In this document: piece by piece, positions 1 to 9,372 of the stretch
Numbering within the stretch: the stretch's first letter is position 1
Layout of the letters: every line of letters starts with the position of its first letter
Origin: Bacteroidota bacterium
GTDB lineage: Bacteria > Bacteroidota > Bacteroidia > Chitinophagales > Chitinophagaceae
Assembly (NCBI GenBank): GCA_023386235.1
Contig: JAEWKC010000041.1
Span: 1 to 64,000 of the forward strand
Direction of reading: 5' to 3'
DNA: 64,000 bases
Notes under the pieces: model-generated
What the model was told of the DNA's origin: nothing
Database searches by the model: none
What the model saw: the letters and a program-made list of their open reading frames with translations, nothing else
Made by a program: the position numbers and the translations under genes

Positions 1-60
1 TACAAAAGAAAATTAATCGAAACCTAATTTTTTTTCTTTTTAAAAGCAAAAAACTAAACT

Positions 61-933
61 TTAAATTCTATATTTGAAACAGAAAACACTCTCTAAGAAA
101 AAGTACACTTTCTTTTGAAGACATACAATTATCCGGGCATCAGGTCTTTTTTTTCGTAAAAGTCTTACAAAAGGAACAGCTCTTTGTTTAATTTGCTCAG
201 GCGAAGCATTAGGAACACAATCTAAAATATAAACATCCGCGGAAATATTTGCCAAAATTTCAGCCATCTCAATTTCCATCTTAGCACTACCACTAAATCC
301 TAAATTGATGGTTTCAACGCCTAATTTACGTGCAATAATGGAGGGATAGGCCATACCCGGACGAGAAGCTGAAGCGCCCTGCGTAATACTGGAGCCGTAA
401 ATTGCTATTTTCTCAGAGAGAGAAAAAACTTTATCTGCCGGCGCAATATCCGCGGAAACGGGCACTCCTACTTTTAGTTTTGTTAGTTTTGAATATAAAG
501 GAAGATGCAATCTGTAAGTGGTTTTATCTCCGTTCAAGTTATCAATTAATAATACTGAATTCTTATTCCCTTGCGGACGTGCAGAAGCAACATATTGCCA
601 CTTTCCATTTTTTAATGCATACAGATCTAATCCATTTACCGCAACCGGCGTCATATTCTATAGTTCTACAAATTTATCCAATTCCCAATTTACACGGATG
701 CAGGTAGCATTGGTTTCGAAATTAATATTTAGACCGGCAGAGTTTTGTGCGAGTGACTGAACCGCTGGTGGCAGTTTTTTTCTTTGTACTGAATCAATCC
801 TGTCATAATCATTTGAGGTGAAAAAGCTACTGCCGCGTAAATTCAGAAGATGCCCGTCAGTATACTTAAATGATTCCTGCGAGAATAACTGCAAAGATGT
901 AAGCCAAAAAAGTAAAATAAAAAAATTTCTCAT
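61..933 (-). pseudogene. Decayed secreted SGNH/GDSL esterase (GxDLY + Lipase_GDSL_3 type)
   Basis: An ATG at 933 opens a signal-peptide-like stretch (MRNFFILLFWLTSLQLFSQ), followed by a beta-rich domain. The frame is cut by a TAG at 658-660, just upstream of the GLDLY motif that names the GxDLY domain. The same frame resumes with GLDLYALKNGKWQYV, then the esterase block I serine (IYGSSITQG) and block II (NLGFSGSAKME), and ends at 61-63. The remaining third of the family, including the block V Asp-x-x-His of the catalytic triad, is missing; bases 1-60 are AT-rich and look non-coding. An intact enzyme would be an exported carbohydrate or acyl esterase. The internal stop plus the lost catalytic end argue for a pseudogene. 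It follows ligD directly. A sequencing error could explain the TAG but not the missing C-terminus. Confidence 0.75.
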
Positions 934-957
934 ATTATACTTATTAAATAATGACAA

Positions 958-3534
958 CTAACTCAGCCGATCCAAACATTTTTTCAGATCAATACCTTTC
1001 CCTAAAACGGGCTTAAATATATCTCCTATTTTCTCTACTCTTTCAGGAAGCGACTGAATGGTAAATTGTGAAGGATGCAAACCTTTTTTCACTTCTTTCC
1101 AGTCCAGAGGTGTGGAGACAGTCGCGCCCGGCTTGGGTCTTGGGCTATAAACACTGGAAATTGTCTGACCCTTGCGGTTTTGCAGATAATCAACATATAT
1201 TTTAGCTCTATCACGCTTGCTTAAACTACGCTCTAAAGTAGTAAGTTCCGGTAGCAAATCTACTACCTTAATGGCAATAAGGTGGGCAAAGATTTTTACT
1301 TGCTCATAATCGTATTTATTTGCCATTGGCACAAATACATGCATCCCGGACGCGCCTGATGTTTTACAGTAACAGGCGGCGCCACATTCGTCCAATACCT
1401 GCTTTGTAGCCATTGCCACCTCTACTACATCATCAAAGGTATTTTTCTCTGACGGGTCAATGTCTATAATTAAATAAGTAGGATGTTCAGGTTTTTGAAT
1501 GGTTGAGTTCCACGGGTTCATTTCAATACAACCCAAGTTGGCAAGATATAGAAGCGTTGGCTTGTCATTGCAGATGATATAATCAATGTATTTCTGATTA
1601 CTTTCTGATAAAATCTTTTCTGTGGCAACCCAGTCAGCCGCATTGTCGCCGGCGTCCTTTTGATAAAAGCTATCACCACTGATACCATTGGGAAAACGAT
1701 TGAGGCTTTCCGGGCGTCCTTTCAAATAAGGAAGTATAAAGCGTGACATTTGATTATAATAATCAACCAGGTCGCCTTTGGTATAGCCTGCATCGGGCCA
1801 ATATATTTTATTCTGATTGGTTAGCTTTACTTCCTTACGATTGATTTTTACAATATATTCATTTTTTTTGTCTGTGTTTTTTTTATTCTGTGTACTTTTT
1901 TTGTTCGCAACTGTTGAAACCCCGCCTCCTTCCTTGTGTATGATTACTTCTTCGGCGCTTTTATCCTGTCGCAAACCCATAAAAACAGGGTGGCGAAAAA
2001 TATTGTCTTTGGTTAATTCACTATATTTTATTTCAGCTACCAACTCCGGTTTTATCCAGGTGGCAGGCGCGTTGGTTTTGGGTATTTTTTTAAAAGCGGC
2101 AGTTTTAATGATCAACGGTTGCATAGTATCATACAGTTTTTTCAAGGTGTCTTCCGTAAATCCCGTTCCTGCATGACCTGCATAGATCAATTCATTATTT
2201 TCATTATACCTACCCAGAATAAGCGCTCCAAATTTACTCCTTGCACCCTGGGGCGCTGTATAGCCTGCAATTATTACATCTTCGGTTTGCTGCCTTTTTA
2301 TTTTCAACCAATTGCTGCTTCTTACATTATCTGCATACGCACTGTCTATGCGCTTGGCAATCATTCCTTCAAGATTATTCTCTTCAATCGCTTTAAAAAA
2401 AGCCTCGCCTTCTTTAGCTACATGATCGCAATATTTTAGGTGGTCGCTCTCTATTAGTGCTTCTTTCAGTAATTCTTTGCGCTGTAAAAGAGAAAGTTCG
2501 CGCGTGTCATGTCCGTTGAGATATAACAAGTCAAACACATGATAAATAATGGTAGAATGGTTCTCATCGAAATGCTGAAGCGCCTGGAAAGAAGGCATCC
2601 CATCTTTATACGCTACTATTTCACCATCAAGAATCATCTCGTGTGTCTGTTGTTTCAGTGAATCGATGATGGCGGGATATTTGTCTGCAAAAGATAATCC
2701 ATTGCGCGAATAAAAACGAAACTCCTTGCCTACTTCCGCAATAGCGCGATAACCATCCCATTTAATTTCAAAAACCCAGTCTTCGCTGCTAAAAGGATAT
2801 TTGTGCGCTGTAGCTAACATGGGCCTGATATATTTTTCCAACTTTTTGGCATTGGACAGATAGGAAGAAAAGTTTTTCCGTGACTTTACACTATTTGATT
2901 TTCCCGTAGATTGCTCTGCAGGTGAAGATTTATTTTTACTGTTGTTTTTAGCTTTCTTTGCTATGACAGCCTTGGTAACTTTGGAATTTGTTTTTGTATG
3001 TTCCTCCGCATTGTATGATTCGGTAACAGCATATTGGTCTTTGTGCTTGATCAACAACCAGGCGTTTTCTTCATCAGAAGATTTTAATCGTACTAAAGCG
3101 AATTCACCTTTTAACTTTTTACCATGAAGAATAATTTTAATGGAGCCTGCTGCCAACTCGTTGAGTAAAATGGTTTCGTCCTTTTTAGCGTTTAGCTTGT
3201 TTGCTGCTTCGTATGTTCCTTCATCCCATATTTCTACTTCGCCTGCACCGTAATTTCCTTTGGGTATGGTACCTTCAAAATCTTTATAATCATAAGGATG
3301 ATCTTCAACCATTACGGCCAATCGCTTATCCGCAGGATTTAACGACGGGCCTTTGGGCACAGCCCAGCTTTTCAATACGCCATTCATTTCTAACCTGAAG
3401 TCGTAATGCAGGCGACTGGCGGCATGGCGTTGTACTACAAATGAAAGTAGCCTGCTGCCTCTTTTGACTTTAGGCCTCGGTTCGGTAGTTTCATTAAATT
3501 TACGCTTCTGCTTATATTTCTCAAGTGCGCACAT
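958..3534 (-). CDS. ligD: ATP-dependent DNA ligase D (phosphoesterase-ligase-polymerase)
   Basis: Multidomain end-joining enzyme that trims, fills and seals double-strand breaks with Ku. Numbering residues from the ATG at 3534, the order is a 3'-phosphoesterase domain (about 25-170, with HYDFRLE and WAVPKGPS), a lysine-rich linker, the ATP ligase core (catalytic Lys258 in EIKWDGYR, later EGMIAKR and WLKIK) and a C-terminal primase-like polymerase (about 560-858, metal-binding LIIDIDPS and SGASGMH). This is the Pseudomonas-type order. Reading upstream to a TTG at 3570 would overlap ku by 29 bases; the ATG at 3534 lies 7 bases past the ku stop and fits better. With ku and the catalase gene upstream on the same strand it looks like one transcription unit. 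Identification is firm. Confidence 0.95.
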   Translation of the reverse strand: MCALEKYKQKRKFNETTEPRPKVKRGSRLLSFVVQRHAASRLHYDFRLEMNGVLKSWAVPKGPSLNPADKRLAVMVEDHPYDYKDFEGTIPKGNYGAGEVEIWDEGTYEAANKLNAKKDETILLNELAAGSIKIILHGKKLKGEFALVRLKSSDEENAWLLIKHKDQYAVTESYNAEEHTKTNSKVTKAVIAKKAKNNSKNKSSPAEQSTGKSNSVKSRKNFSSYLSNAKKLEKYIRPMLATAHKYPFSSEDWVFEIKWDGYRAIAEVGKEFRFYSRNGLSFADKYPAIIDSLKQQTHEMILDGEIVAYKDGMPSFQALQHFDENHSTIIYHVFDLLYLNGHDTRELSLLQRKELLKEALIESDHLKYCDHVAKEGEAFFKAIEENNLEGMIAKRIDSAYADNVRSSNWLKIKRQQTEDVIIAGYTAPQGARSKFGALILGRYNENNELIYAGHAGTGFTEDTLKKLYDTMQPLIIKTAAFKKIPKTNAPATWIKPELVAEIKYSELTKDNIFRHPVFMGLRQDKSAEEVIIHKEGGGVSTVANKKSTQNKKNTDKKNEYIVKINRKEVKLTNQNKIYWPDAGYTKGDLVDYYNQMSRFILPYLKGRPESLNRFPNGISGDSFYQKDAGDNAADWVATEKILSESNQKYIDYIICNDKPTLLYLANLGCIEMNPWNSTIQKPEHPTYLIIDIDPSEKNTFDDVVEVAMATKQVLDECGAACYCKTSGASGMHVFVPMANKYDYEQVKIFAHLIAIKVVDLLPELTTLERSLSKRDRAKIYVDYLQNRKGQTISSVYSPRPKPGATVSTPLDWKEVKKGLHPSQFTIQSLPERVEKIGDIFKPVLGKGIDLKKCLDRLS

Positions 3535-3541
3535 GTGGATT

Positions 3542-4315
3542 TTACGAAACTTTCTTTTTAGAATTAGCAAGACTTTCTTTTAACTGTTCCATTAGGTCTT
3601 TCGCTTTATTATGCACTACTTTCATTTTAGGTTGTGTAAGTTTTTTACCCTTCGCTTTGGTCTCTATCACTTTCATCAGTGCTTTTGCATATTCATCCTT
3701 ATAAGCGCTTATATCAAACTTTTCAGATAATTGTTCTATCAAAGCTACTGCCATTTTCAGTTCTGCCGGTTTAACGGCTTTAGAAGGAATCGTCAAATCT
3801 GAAGTGCTCCGAATTTCCTGCGCATACCTGATACGATGAAACGTCAATACCTCTTGATATACCCTTAAAATACCCAAGGCCTCTTTATTGCGCATAACAA
3901 AAGTGCCTACGCCTACCATACTGGTTTTTTTTAGCGCTTCTGTCAATAGTTTATAGGGCGCTTCCCCGTTTTTTTGAGGTTCGAGATAATAAGGAGTTTC
4001 AAAAAAAATACTATCTATCTCGTCTTCTTTTACGAAACTGTCAATAGACAATATTTTAGTTTTTTCCGGCATAGCCTTATCAAAGTCTTCGTCATCCAGC
4101 ACTACATACTTTCCTTCATAGTCATACGCTTTTACAATATTTTCCCACGCCACTTCCTTACCGGTTTTTTCATTCACTCTTTTAAACTTTATATTGCTGT
4201 GATCTTTTTTATCCAGCATGTCCAAATCTATATTACTGTCTTCCGTTGCGGAATACATTTTTACCGGAATGTTCACAAGGCCAAATCCGATTGCGCCTGT
4301 CCATATTGCTTTCAT
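3542..4315 (-). CDS. ku: Non-homologous end joining protein Ku
   Basis: The 257-residue protein matches bacterial Ku: it starts MKAIWTGAIGFGLVNIPVKMY and carries the beta-barrel core with KYVVLDDEDF, IFFETPYYLEP and TFVMRNKE. The C-terminus is short and lysine-rich (from about 220), as in other minimal Ku proteins. A Ku homodimer threads onto broken DNA ends and recruits LigD, which is encoded 7 bases downstream. The catalase gene lies 42 bases upstream on the same strand, so peroxide defence and break repair may be co-expressed. Start ATG at 4315; no competing start. Confidence 0.95.
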   Translation of the reverse strand: MKAIWTGAIGFGLVNIPVKMYSATEDSNIDLDMLDKKDHSNIKFKRVNEKTGKEVAWENIVKAYDYEGKYVVLDDEDFDKAMPEKTKILSIDSFVKEDEIDSIFFETPYYLEPQKNGEAPYKLLTEALKKTSMVGVGTFVMRNKEALGILRVYQEVLTFHRIRYAQEIRSTSDLTIPSKAVKPAELKMAVALIEQLSEKFDISAYKDEYAKALMKVIETKAKGKKLTQPKMKVVHNKAKDLMEQLKESLANSKKKVS

Positions 4316-4357
4316 CCGTATACTTCTTTTTATAAAAATGAATTGTCGGTACTGTAT

Positions 4358-6496
4358 TTATGCCGGCACTACCGGGTCTTCTTCTCTTTGAAAGAAACGA
4401 TGCTGTTTTACCGCGTTGATAAATTCATCAAGATTGCCGCTGGTAATTACACCTGCCGAAGGCACCTTATCATCGGGCAACGCTGTTTTCAGCAATTCAA
4501 TCCCCTCTCCTTCTGCACCTATGGCTTTGCAATGTTTGAAAGCCTCTGCTATAAAATGAACGGCTTCAGGCTTGGTCATTAATACTTCCGCGCTCTTTCC
4601 ACCCGGAACATACACGGCATCAAACACTACAGAGGCAGCGGTTAACAGGCTATCACAGACCGGATATTCATCACCACCCGCTGTTTTTACAAAGCCATGT
4701 TTTGGAGCGATGATCTTAACCACAGTATCCAGTTCGCACAATGTTTTTTTGACAACAGTAAATGCTTCATCATTTACGCCATCCGCTGTCAAAATCGCAA
4801 TCCTTCTTGATTTAACGGTATCTTTTACTGTATTCGCCATACTTACTGCTTTCGAGGCTTCCAACGAAAGTTTGGCTTTGAAGGAATGATGATCTGCCGG
4901 ATCATCATCAGCAGGAATACTGCCCGTGATGGGTTGCGGTAATTTTTGCGCAACCAAACCTAATTTATCTGCCACAATATTGGCCAGGTTTTCATCTACT
5001 TCCAGTAGCATATTTACCATACGCTGGCGGATAGGAACTGTTTGCACTTTCCCTAATTCAAAGGCAAACGCATCCTGCAAATGCCTTTTTTCATGCTCAC
5101 TAAGGCTGTTGTAAAACATAGCAGGCTGACTAAAATGATCAAAAAAACTTTTGCTCCTTTTCCTGATTTTGGAAGCGTCAATTCTTTCTTCAAAAGATGT
5201 GAAACCTCCTTCTGCAGCCATTGCCTGGAAAGGACAGCCACCGCCTAAACTATTAGGGTTGTAAGAAACTTTTCCCTTATTGATTTGCATACGATGCATA
5301 CCGTCGCGTTGATGATTGAATACTTCCGGAATGGATTTATTGATAGGAATTTCGTGGAAGTTTGGTCCGCCTAATCTTGATATCTGCGTATCTGTATAAG
5401 AGAACAACCGTCCCTGCAACAACGGATCATTTGTAAAATCAATACCCGGTACAATATGCCCCGGATGAAAAGCTACCTGCTCTGTTTCGGCAAAGAAATT
5501 ATCCGGATTTTTATTCAGCGTCATTTTACCAATGATCTTAACCGGCACCAATTCTTCAGGAATCAACTTAGTAGGATCTAAAAGATCAAAAGGATATTTA
5601 TGTTCATCTTCCGTCGGAATGATTTGTACACCCAGATGCCATTCCGGGAAATGTCCGCTATCAATGGCTTCCCAAAGATCACGGCGGTGAAAATCAGTAT
5701 CCTTACCGGCTATGCGCTGGTTTTCGTCCCATACAAGAGAGTGCACGCCCAGCAAAGGTTTCCAATGAAATTTTACAAAATGAGATTTGCCCTCTTCATT
5801 AACAAAACGAAATGTGTGAATCCCAAATCCTTCCATCATACGCAAGCTACGCGGAATGCCACGATCACTCATCAGCCACATAATGTTGTGCATAGATTCG
5901 GGCATCAGGGAAATAAAATCCCAAAAAGTATCATGCGCGGAAGCAGCCTGCGGCATTTCATTATCGGGTTCGGGTTTTACAGCATGTACCAGATCAGGAA
6001 ACTTCATAGCATCCTGTATAAAGAAAACAGGCGTATTGTTCCCCACCAGATCGTAGTTTCCTTCCTGTGTATAAAACTTTACAGCAAAGCCGCGAATATC
6101 ACGAGCCATATCCGTAGAACCCTTTGCTCCCTGCACCGTTGAAAACCTTACAAACACAGGTGTTTTGATCGAAGTATCGTTTAAAAATTTTGCTTTCGTA
6201 TATTCTCTCAACGACTCAAACAACTCAAACACACCATGCGCGCCCGAGCCTCTTGCGTGTACTATTCTTTCCGGTATGCGCTCATGATCAAAGTGTGTGA
6301 TCTTTTCCCGAAGGATAAAATCTTCCAGCAAAGAGGGCCCTCTGTCGCCGGCTTTTAATGAATTCTGATCATCGTTTATTTTTAGTCCCTGGTTCGTGTT
6401 CATCAGTTCGCCCTGACTATCGCTGGTAAATTTTCCGAGTTGCTCTTTCTTGGGATTAGCGCCATTTTCGTATGGCTCTTTTTCATTTATTTTCAT
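4358..6496 (-). CDS. katE: Large-subunit (clade II, HPII-like) catalase
   Basis: The 712-residue haem catalase converts hydrogen peroxide to water and oxygen. Residues 60-560 are the catalase core: distal His80 in RIVHARGSGAHGVFE, the Asn region NNTPVFFIQDAMKFPD, and the proximal-Tyr segment RLFSYTDTQISRLGG. The last 140 residues form the DJ-1/PfpI-like flavodoxin domain (SRRIAILTADGVND, VYVPGGKSAEV) that marks large-subunit catalases. There is no signal peptide, so it is cytoplasmic. It sits first in a probable katE-ku-ligD unit. No clear regulator site is seen in the 124 bases upstream. The family is certain; the symbol follows E. coli usage. Confidence 0.93.
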   Translation of the reverse strand: MKINEKEPYENGANPKKEQLGKFTSDSQGELMNTNQGLKINDDQNSLKAGDRGPSLLEDFILREKITHFDHERIPERIVHARGSGAHGVFELFESLREYTKAKFLNDTSIKTPVFVRFSTVQGAKGSTDMARDIRGFAVKFYTQEGNYDLVGNNTPVFFIQDAMKFPDLVHAVKPEPDNEMPQAASAHDTFWDFISLMPESMHNIMWLMSDRGIPRSLRMMEGFGIHTFRFVNEEGKSHFVKFHWKPLLGVHSLVWDENQRIAGKDTDFHRRDLWEAIDSGHFPEWHLGVQIIPTEDEHKYPFDLLDPTKLIPEELVPVKIIGKMTLNKNPDNFFAETEQVAFHPGHIVPGIDFTNDPLLQGRLFSYTDTQISRLGGPNFHEIPINKSIPEVFNHQRDGMHRMQINKGKVSYNPNSLGGGCPFQAMAAEGGFTSFEERIDASKIRKRSKSFFDHFSQPAMFYNSLSEHEKRHLQDAFAFELGKVQTVPIRQRMVNMLLEVDENLANIVADKLGLVAQKLPQPITGSIPADDDPADHHSFKAKLSLEASKAVSMANTVKDTVKSRRIAILTADGVNDEAFTVVKKTLCELDTVVKIIAPKHGFVKTAGGDEYPVCDSLLTAASVVFDAVYVPGGKSAEVLMTKPEAVHFIAEAFKHCKAIGAEGEGIELLKTALPDDKVPSAGVITSGNLDEFINAVKQHRFFQREEDPVVPA

Positions 6497-6620
6497 CTGT
6501 TTTTTTATATTTTATTTTCTGTTATAGTATGAAACATCTTGTATAAAATCTTCCTTATCATTTGCAGTTATCAAGATGGTTCACATTATTTCATTGATTA
6601 AGTTAAAGTAGAAGTGCCTT

Positions 6621-7205
6621 TTAAACGGCATTAATTTTTTTAGCCTGAAAACCATCTGACATTGCCTGTGAATTTAAATTCGTATCTGCAATAGCGCTCA
6701 ACAGGCAGTCCGATTTCTTTTCTTCGCCTAAGTTCTTTAATAATAAATCCAAAGCAGTTCTCTCATTGAGCGTTTTTGCATAAGCCGCCAGTGTGCCGTA
6801 CGCCGCTATTTCATAATGCTCCACTTTTTGCGCTGCACCAATGATGCCTGCATCGCGAACCGCACCGGCTTCCGTTTCTTGCATAATGGATTCCCCTTCT
6901 TTTAAAAGGCCTTCCATAGCGTCGCATTTTTTGCCTTCCGCTTTTGAACCTATAGACGCAAAAACATCTTCCAGGCGTTTTACCTGCTCTTTTGTTTGAT
7001 CTAAATGTTCTTTAATAGCGGTCTTCAATTTATTATCTGTGGCATTATCAAACATTGCAGGCAGTGCCTTTACAAGTGCATTTTCGGCCCAGTAAATATC
7101 CTTCAGCCCGTCTTCAAATAAGTCTGTCAAACTTTTGGCAGCATCGTTCTTTGCTTGTGCTTTTTTAGTAGTAGTTTTTGCTGCAGTGTTTTTTTTCTTT
7201 TCCAT
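6621..7205 (-). CDS. DUF892 (YciE/YciF-like) ferritin-like protein
   Basis: After a lysine/alanine-rich N-terminal tail (residues 1-24) comes a four-helix ferritin-like domain. Its acidic and histidine residues, in LFEDGLKDIYWAENAL, EHLDQTKEQVKRLE and AQKVEHYEIAAYGTL, form the usual diiron-type pattern. YciF-family proteins are induced by osmotic and oxidative stress, but their reaction is not settled. The basic tail might bind DNA, as in Dps proteins; that is inference. It lies upstream of katE on the same strand with a 124-base gap, so it may have its own transcript. Confidence 0.85.
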   Translation of the reverse strand: MEKKKNTAAKTTTKKAQAKNDAAKSLTDLFEDGLKDIYWAENALVKALPAMFDNATDNKLKTAIKEHLDQTKEQVKRLEDVFASIGSKAEGKKCDAMEGLLKEGESIMQETEAGAVRDAGIIGAAQKVEHYEIAAYGTLAAYAKTLNERTALDLLLKNLGEEKKSDCLLSAIADTNLNSQAMSDGFQAKKINAV

Positions 7206-7242
7206 TTATATAGTTTTTTTGAAAGTGTTTTTATATAATAAA

Positions 7243-7259
7243 TTATTGAGAATCAATAA
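7243..7259. promoter_or_regulatory. Palindrome upstream of the DUF892 gene
   Basis: TTATTGA-gaa-TCAATAA is a perfect 7-base inverted repeat with a 3-base centre, 38 bases upstream of the start codon. A further ATTGA half-site follows within ten bases. Its shape suits a dimeric regulator, but the surroundings are AT-rich and chance cannot be excluded. Confidence 0.3.
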
Positions 7260-7363
7260 CAATTGATTATGTACATAGCAGCCAATATCATACCACTTTT
7301 ACTTATCGGTATGTATAAATATAGGAAATGAGCCTTATTTCATTAAAAAAATAAGTGTAAGCA

Positions 7364-7394
7364 CAAAAAAAGAGCTCAGCATTTGCCAACCTCT
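7364..7394 (-). terminator. Terminator after the PepSY-like gene
   Basis: Read on the minus strand, AGAGGTTGGC-aaat-GCTGAGCTCT pairs with a single mismatch and is followed by seven T. It lies 24 bases after the stop at 7418. Confidence 0.6.
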
Positions 7395-7417
7395 TTCTTT
7401 TTCTTGGTAAGACTGAA

Positions 7418-7855
7418 TTAATCTTCTATTCTTACAAAATTATTATCGCGGTCAAATTCCAGTTCCAACCCTGAATTTAATTTCACATCTTTTGAATTGT
7501 CGTCATCCAAATTTACATGCGTTATAAAATTGGAAGGATAAGTAGCCTTTACATAGTTCAGAATACCCTGCGGAATTATCGCATCAGGCAACTGAGCTAC
7601 GGATTCCGCCTCTTGTAAAATGCCATTTGCGCTATATTCTGCTTTGGTGTTATCATCGAAAATAACAGTATATACTTTTCCGCCGATACCTTCGGCATCT
7701 GCGCTTATTTGCGCTACTTTTTTATCGGGAAAATGAGACGCTACGCTGCTTTGCACCGTTTCGGGAGTATCACTTTCTGAAACAACTTTATCATCGGCAC
7801 AGGAAGCAAATAAAAAGGAGGCGCAACAAAGTATCAATAATTTTTTCATTATCAT
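7418..7855 (-). CDS. PepSY-like periplasmic lipoprotein
   Basis: The start codon is ATG 7855 or 7849; reading further upstream would need a TTG and would place residues before the signal peptide. The N-terminus MKKLLILCCASFLFASCADD has a lipobox ending at Cys. The mature part has two PepSY-like repeats (VASHFPDKKVAQI...YTVIFDDNTKAEY and YVKATYPSNFI...LELEFDRDNNF), the form annotated as putative beta-lactamase-inhibitor-like in Bacteroidota. The function is unknown; such proteins are small envelope proteins. It is flanked by terminators on both sides, so it is probably monocistronic. Confidence 0.8.
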   Translation of the reverse strand: MIMKKLLILCCASFLFASCADDKVVSESDTPETVQSSVASHFPDKKVAQISADAEGIGGKVYTVIFDDNTKAEYSANGILQEAESVAQLPDAIIPQGILNYVKATYPSNFITHVNLDDDNSKDVKLNSGLELEFDRDNNFVRIED

Positions 7856-7868
7856 TTTTTTATAAGAT

Positions 7869-7926
7869 TTAATAAAAAAACATGAGTAAAGCAATACAGC
7901 TATCTGTTTACATTGCTTTACTCATG
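7869..7926 (-). terminator. Strong terminator after the YtxH gene
   Basis: A perfect 15-base inverted repeat (7881-7895 and 7912-7926, arm CATGAGTAAAGCAAT on the plus strand) with a 16-base loop is followed on the minus strand by seven T. It sits 27 bases after the ytxH-type gene and before the PepSY-like gene, separating the two transcripts. Confidence 0.8.
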
Positions 7927-7952
7927 TTGTGTTTATATAAAAGCAGCTACAA

Positions 7953-8357
7953 CTATACGGGAATTACTTTCCCTTCGTCGGTAGCGTTATCTACATCATC
8001 TGCTATATCTGAAACAGCCGTATCTACGTCTCTTACGGCATCTTTAACATCTGATGCAACATTTTCCACAGCATCTTCAGCTTGCGTTTTTCCTTTAAAA
8101 AGCTCGTGTAAATATTTTTCTGCTTCAGACCAGTTGTCTTTTAAGAAATCAGAGCTTTTAGATTTTAACTCTGTAAAATAATCTTTGGCCTTATCAACAG
8201 ACCCTTCTGCCTGATCTTTAAATTCGTTGGCTTTGTCTTTAATAGAGCTGATCATTTTTTCTTTTTCTTCATCGGTCATTGACGCGTATTTCAAAACCGC
8301 TGCTCCGGCAGCTGCGCCTAATAGAAAAGTTGCGATATCTTTTGGTTTTACTGACAT
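7953..8357 (-). CDS. YtxH domain stress protein
   Basis: The 134-residue protein starts with a short membrane segment (about residues 8-24, IATFLLGAAAGAAVLKY). A long amphipathic, strongly charged helix follows (MTDEEKEKMISSIKDKANEF...), and the tail is an acidic repeat (DVKDAVRDVDTAVSDIADDVDNA). This is the layout of YtxH/general-stress proteins of Bacillus and Bacteroidota, of unknown biochemical role. It belongs to the stress-type gene neighbourhood with DUF892, catalase and Ku/LigD. Confidence 0.8.
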   Translation of the reverse strand: MSVKPKDIATFLLGAAAGAAVLKYASMTDEEKEKMISSIKDKANEFKDQAEGSVDKAKDYFTELKSKSSDFLKDNWSEAEKYLHELFKGKTQAEDAVENVASDVKDAVRDVDTAVSDIADDVDNATDEGKVIPV

Positions 8358-8477
8358 AGTTTTTATTTTTTAATGATTGTTTATATATCTGTTTAGAAAG
8401 AATCAAAATACATACCAAAAATAAAAACCGGCTTTTTATTTCAGTTAAAAATTATCCATACAGAAAATGCATTATGC

Positions 8478-9323
8478 TCAGTTTTTTTTCACATGATAAT
8501 CTACCAATCCGTCTAATGGCTTGTGAATGATTTTGCCGCAGTCTAACCCGGATGACTCGCACACAGCTTGTATCACATCTTTAAAACCGTTGGCTACACT
8601 GCCTACAAAACTTACCGGCATCTTCCACGACTCGCTGAATTTATAAATATGATTGTGTACAAAATCATTTATGCCGTCTTCAATAATATTTTCTATTATG
8701 TAATGTCCCCTATTTTCTGCTAAAAACATTGTAAACGTTGCCAGGTAACGATTAGCGAAAGGCTGGCGATATACGTTGTTAAGTATGTCTGCCCGCGTAA
8801 GATTGTATTGCAATGCAAATTTCGCCATCAGTTCATCATCAAATACCTCATATAAATAATGCTGCAAAACTTTTTTACCAAAATAAGAACCGCTGCCTTC
8901 GTCTCCTAAAACATAACCCAGTCCGAACCTGCTTTTCGCAATTTTTTTGCCATTGTAATAGCAAGAGCTGGAGCCTGTACCTAATATAGAAACCACGCCT
9001 TTACCATCGCCACATACAGATATTGCCGCACCGTGCATATCGTCTGAAACGCTTATTTCGGCAGACGGAAATATTTTACGGAAAACCTTTTTAAGATTTT
9101 GCACATTGGTCTTCTCCCCCATTCCCGTACCGTAGAAATAAATATTATTGACTTTAGCTGCTATTTTAGGAAATACTTCTTTTCGTATCAATTCATCCAT
9201 TTGCTCAGATGAAAGAAAGTACGGACTTATGCCCATAGTAGTTATAAAATTTCTTTTCCCTTTGTGTACAAAACACCAGTCGCATTTGGTAGAGCCACTA
9301 TCGGCTATAAGTATTGAAGGCAT
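8478..9323 (-). CDS. N-acetylglucosamine-kinase-like protein (BadF/BadG family)
   Basis: The 281-residue protein has an actin/hexokinase-like ATPase fold. The phosphate-1 loop ADSGSTKCDW is at residue 6, the phosphate-2 loop GTGSSSCYY near 116, and GLGYVLGDEGSGSYFG near 134 is typical of N-acetylglucosamine kinases. It probably phosphorylates amino sugars recovered from cell-wall turnover, in the cytoplasm. It is divergent from the S41 protease gene and stands alone. The family is clear; the exact sugar is inferred. Confidence 0.85.
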   Translation of the reverse strand: MPSILIADSGSTKCDWCFVHKGKRNFITTMGISPYFLSSEQMDELIRKEVFPKIAAKVNNIYFYGTGMGEKTNVQNLKKVFRKIFPSAEISVSDDMHGAAISVCGDGKGVVSILGTGSSSCYYNGKKIAKSRFGLGYVLGDEGSGSYFGKKVLQHYLYEVFDDELMAKFALQYNLTRADILNNVYRQPFANRYLATFTMFLAENRGHYIIENIIEDGINDFVHNHIYKFSESWKMPVSFVGSVANGFKDVIQAVCESSGLDCGKIIHKPLDGLVDYHVKKN

Positions 9324-9372
9324 TAAAAGCGTATTTAGTCAGATTTAATTAAATGAGTATCTAAATTATAGA

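Noticed and set aside
3974..4582. Long plus-strand frame opposite ku and katE
   Set aside because: It is antisense to two certain genes, with a composition typical of a shadow frame and no motif.
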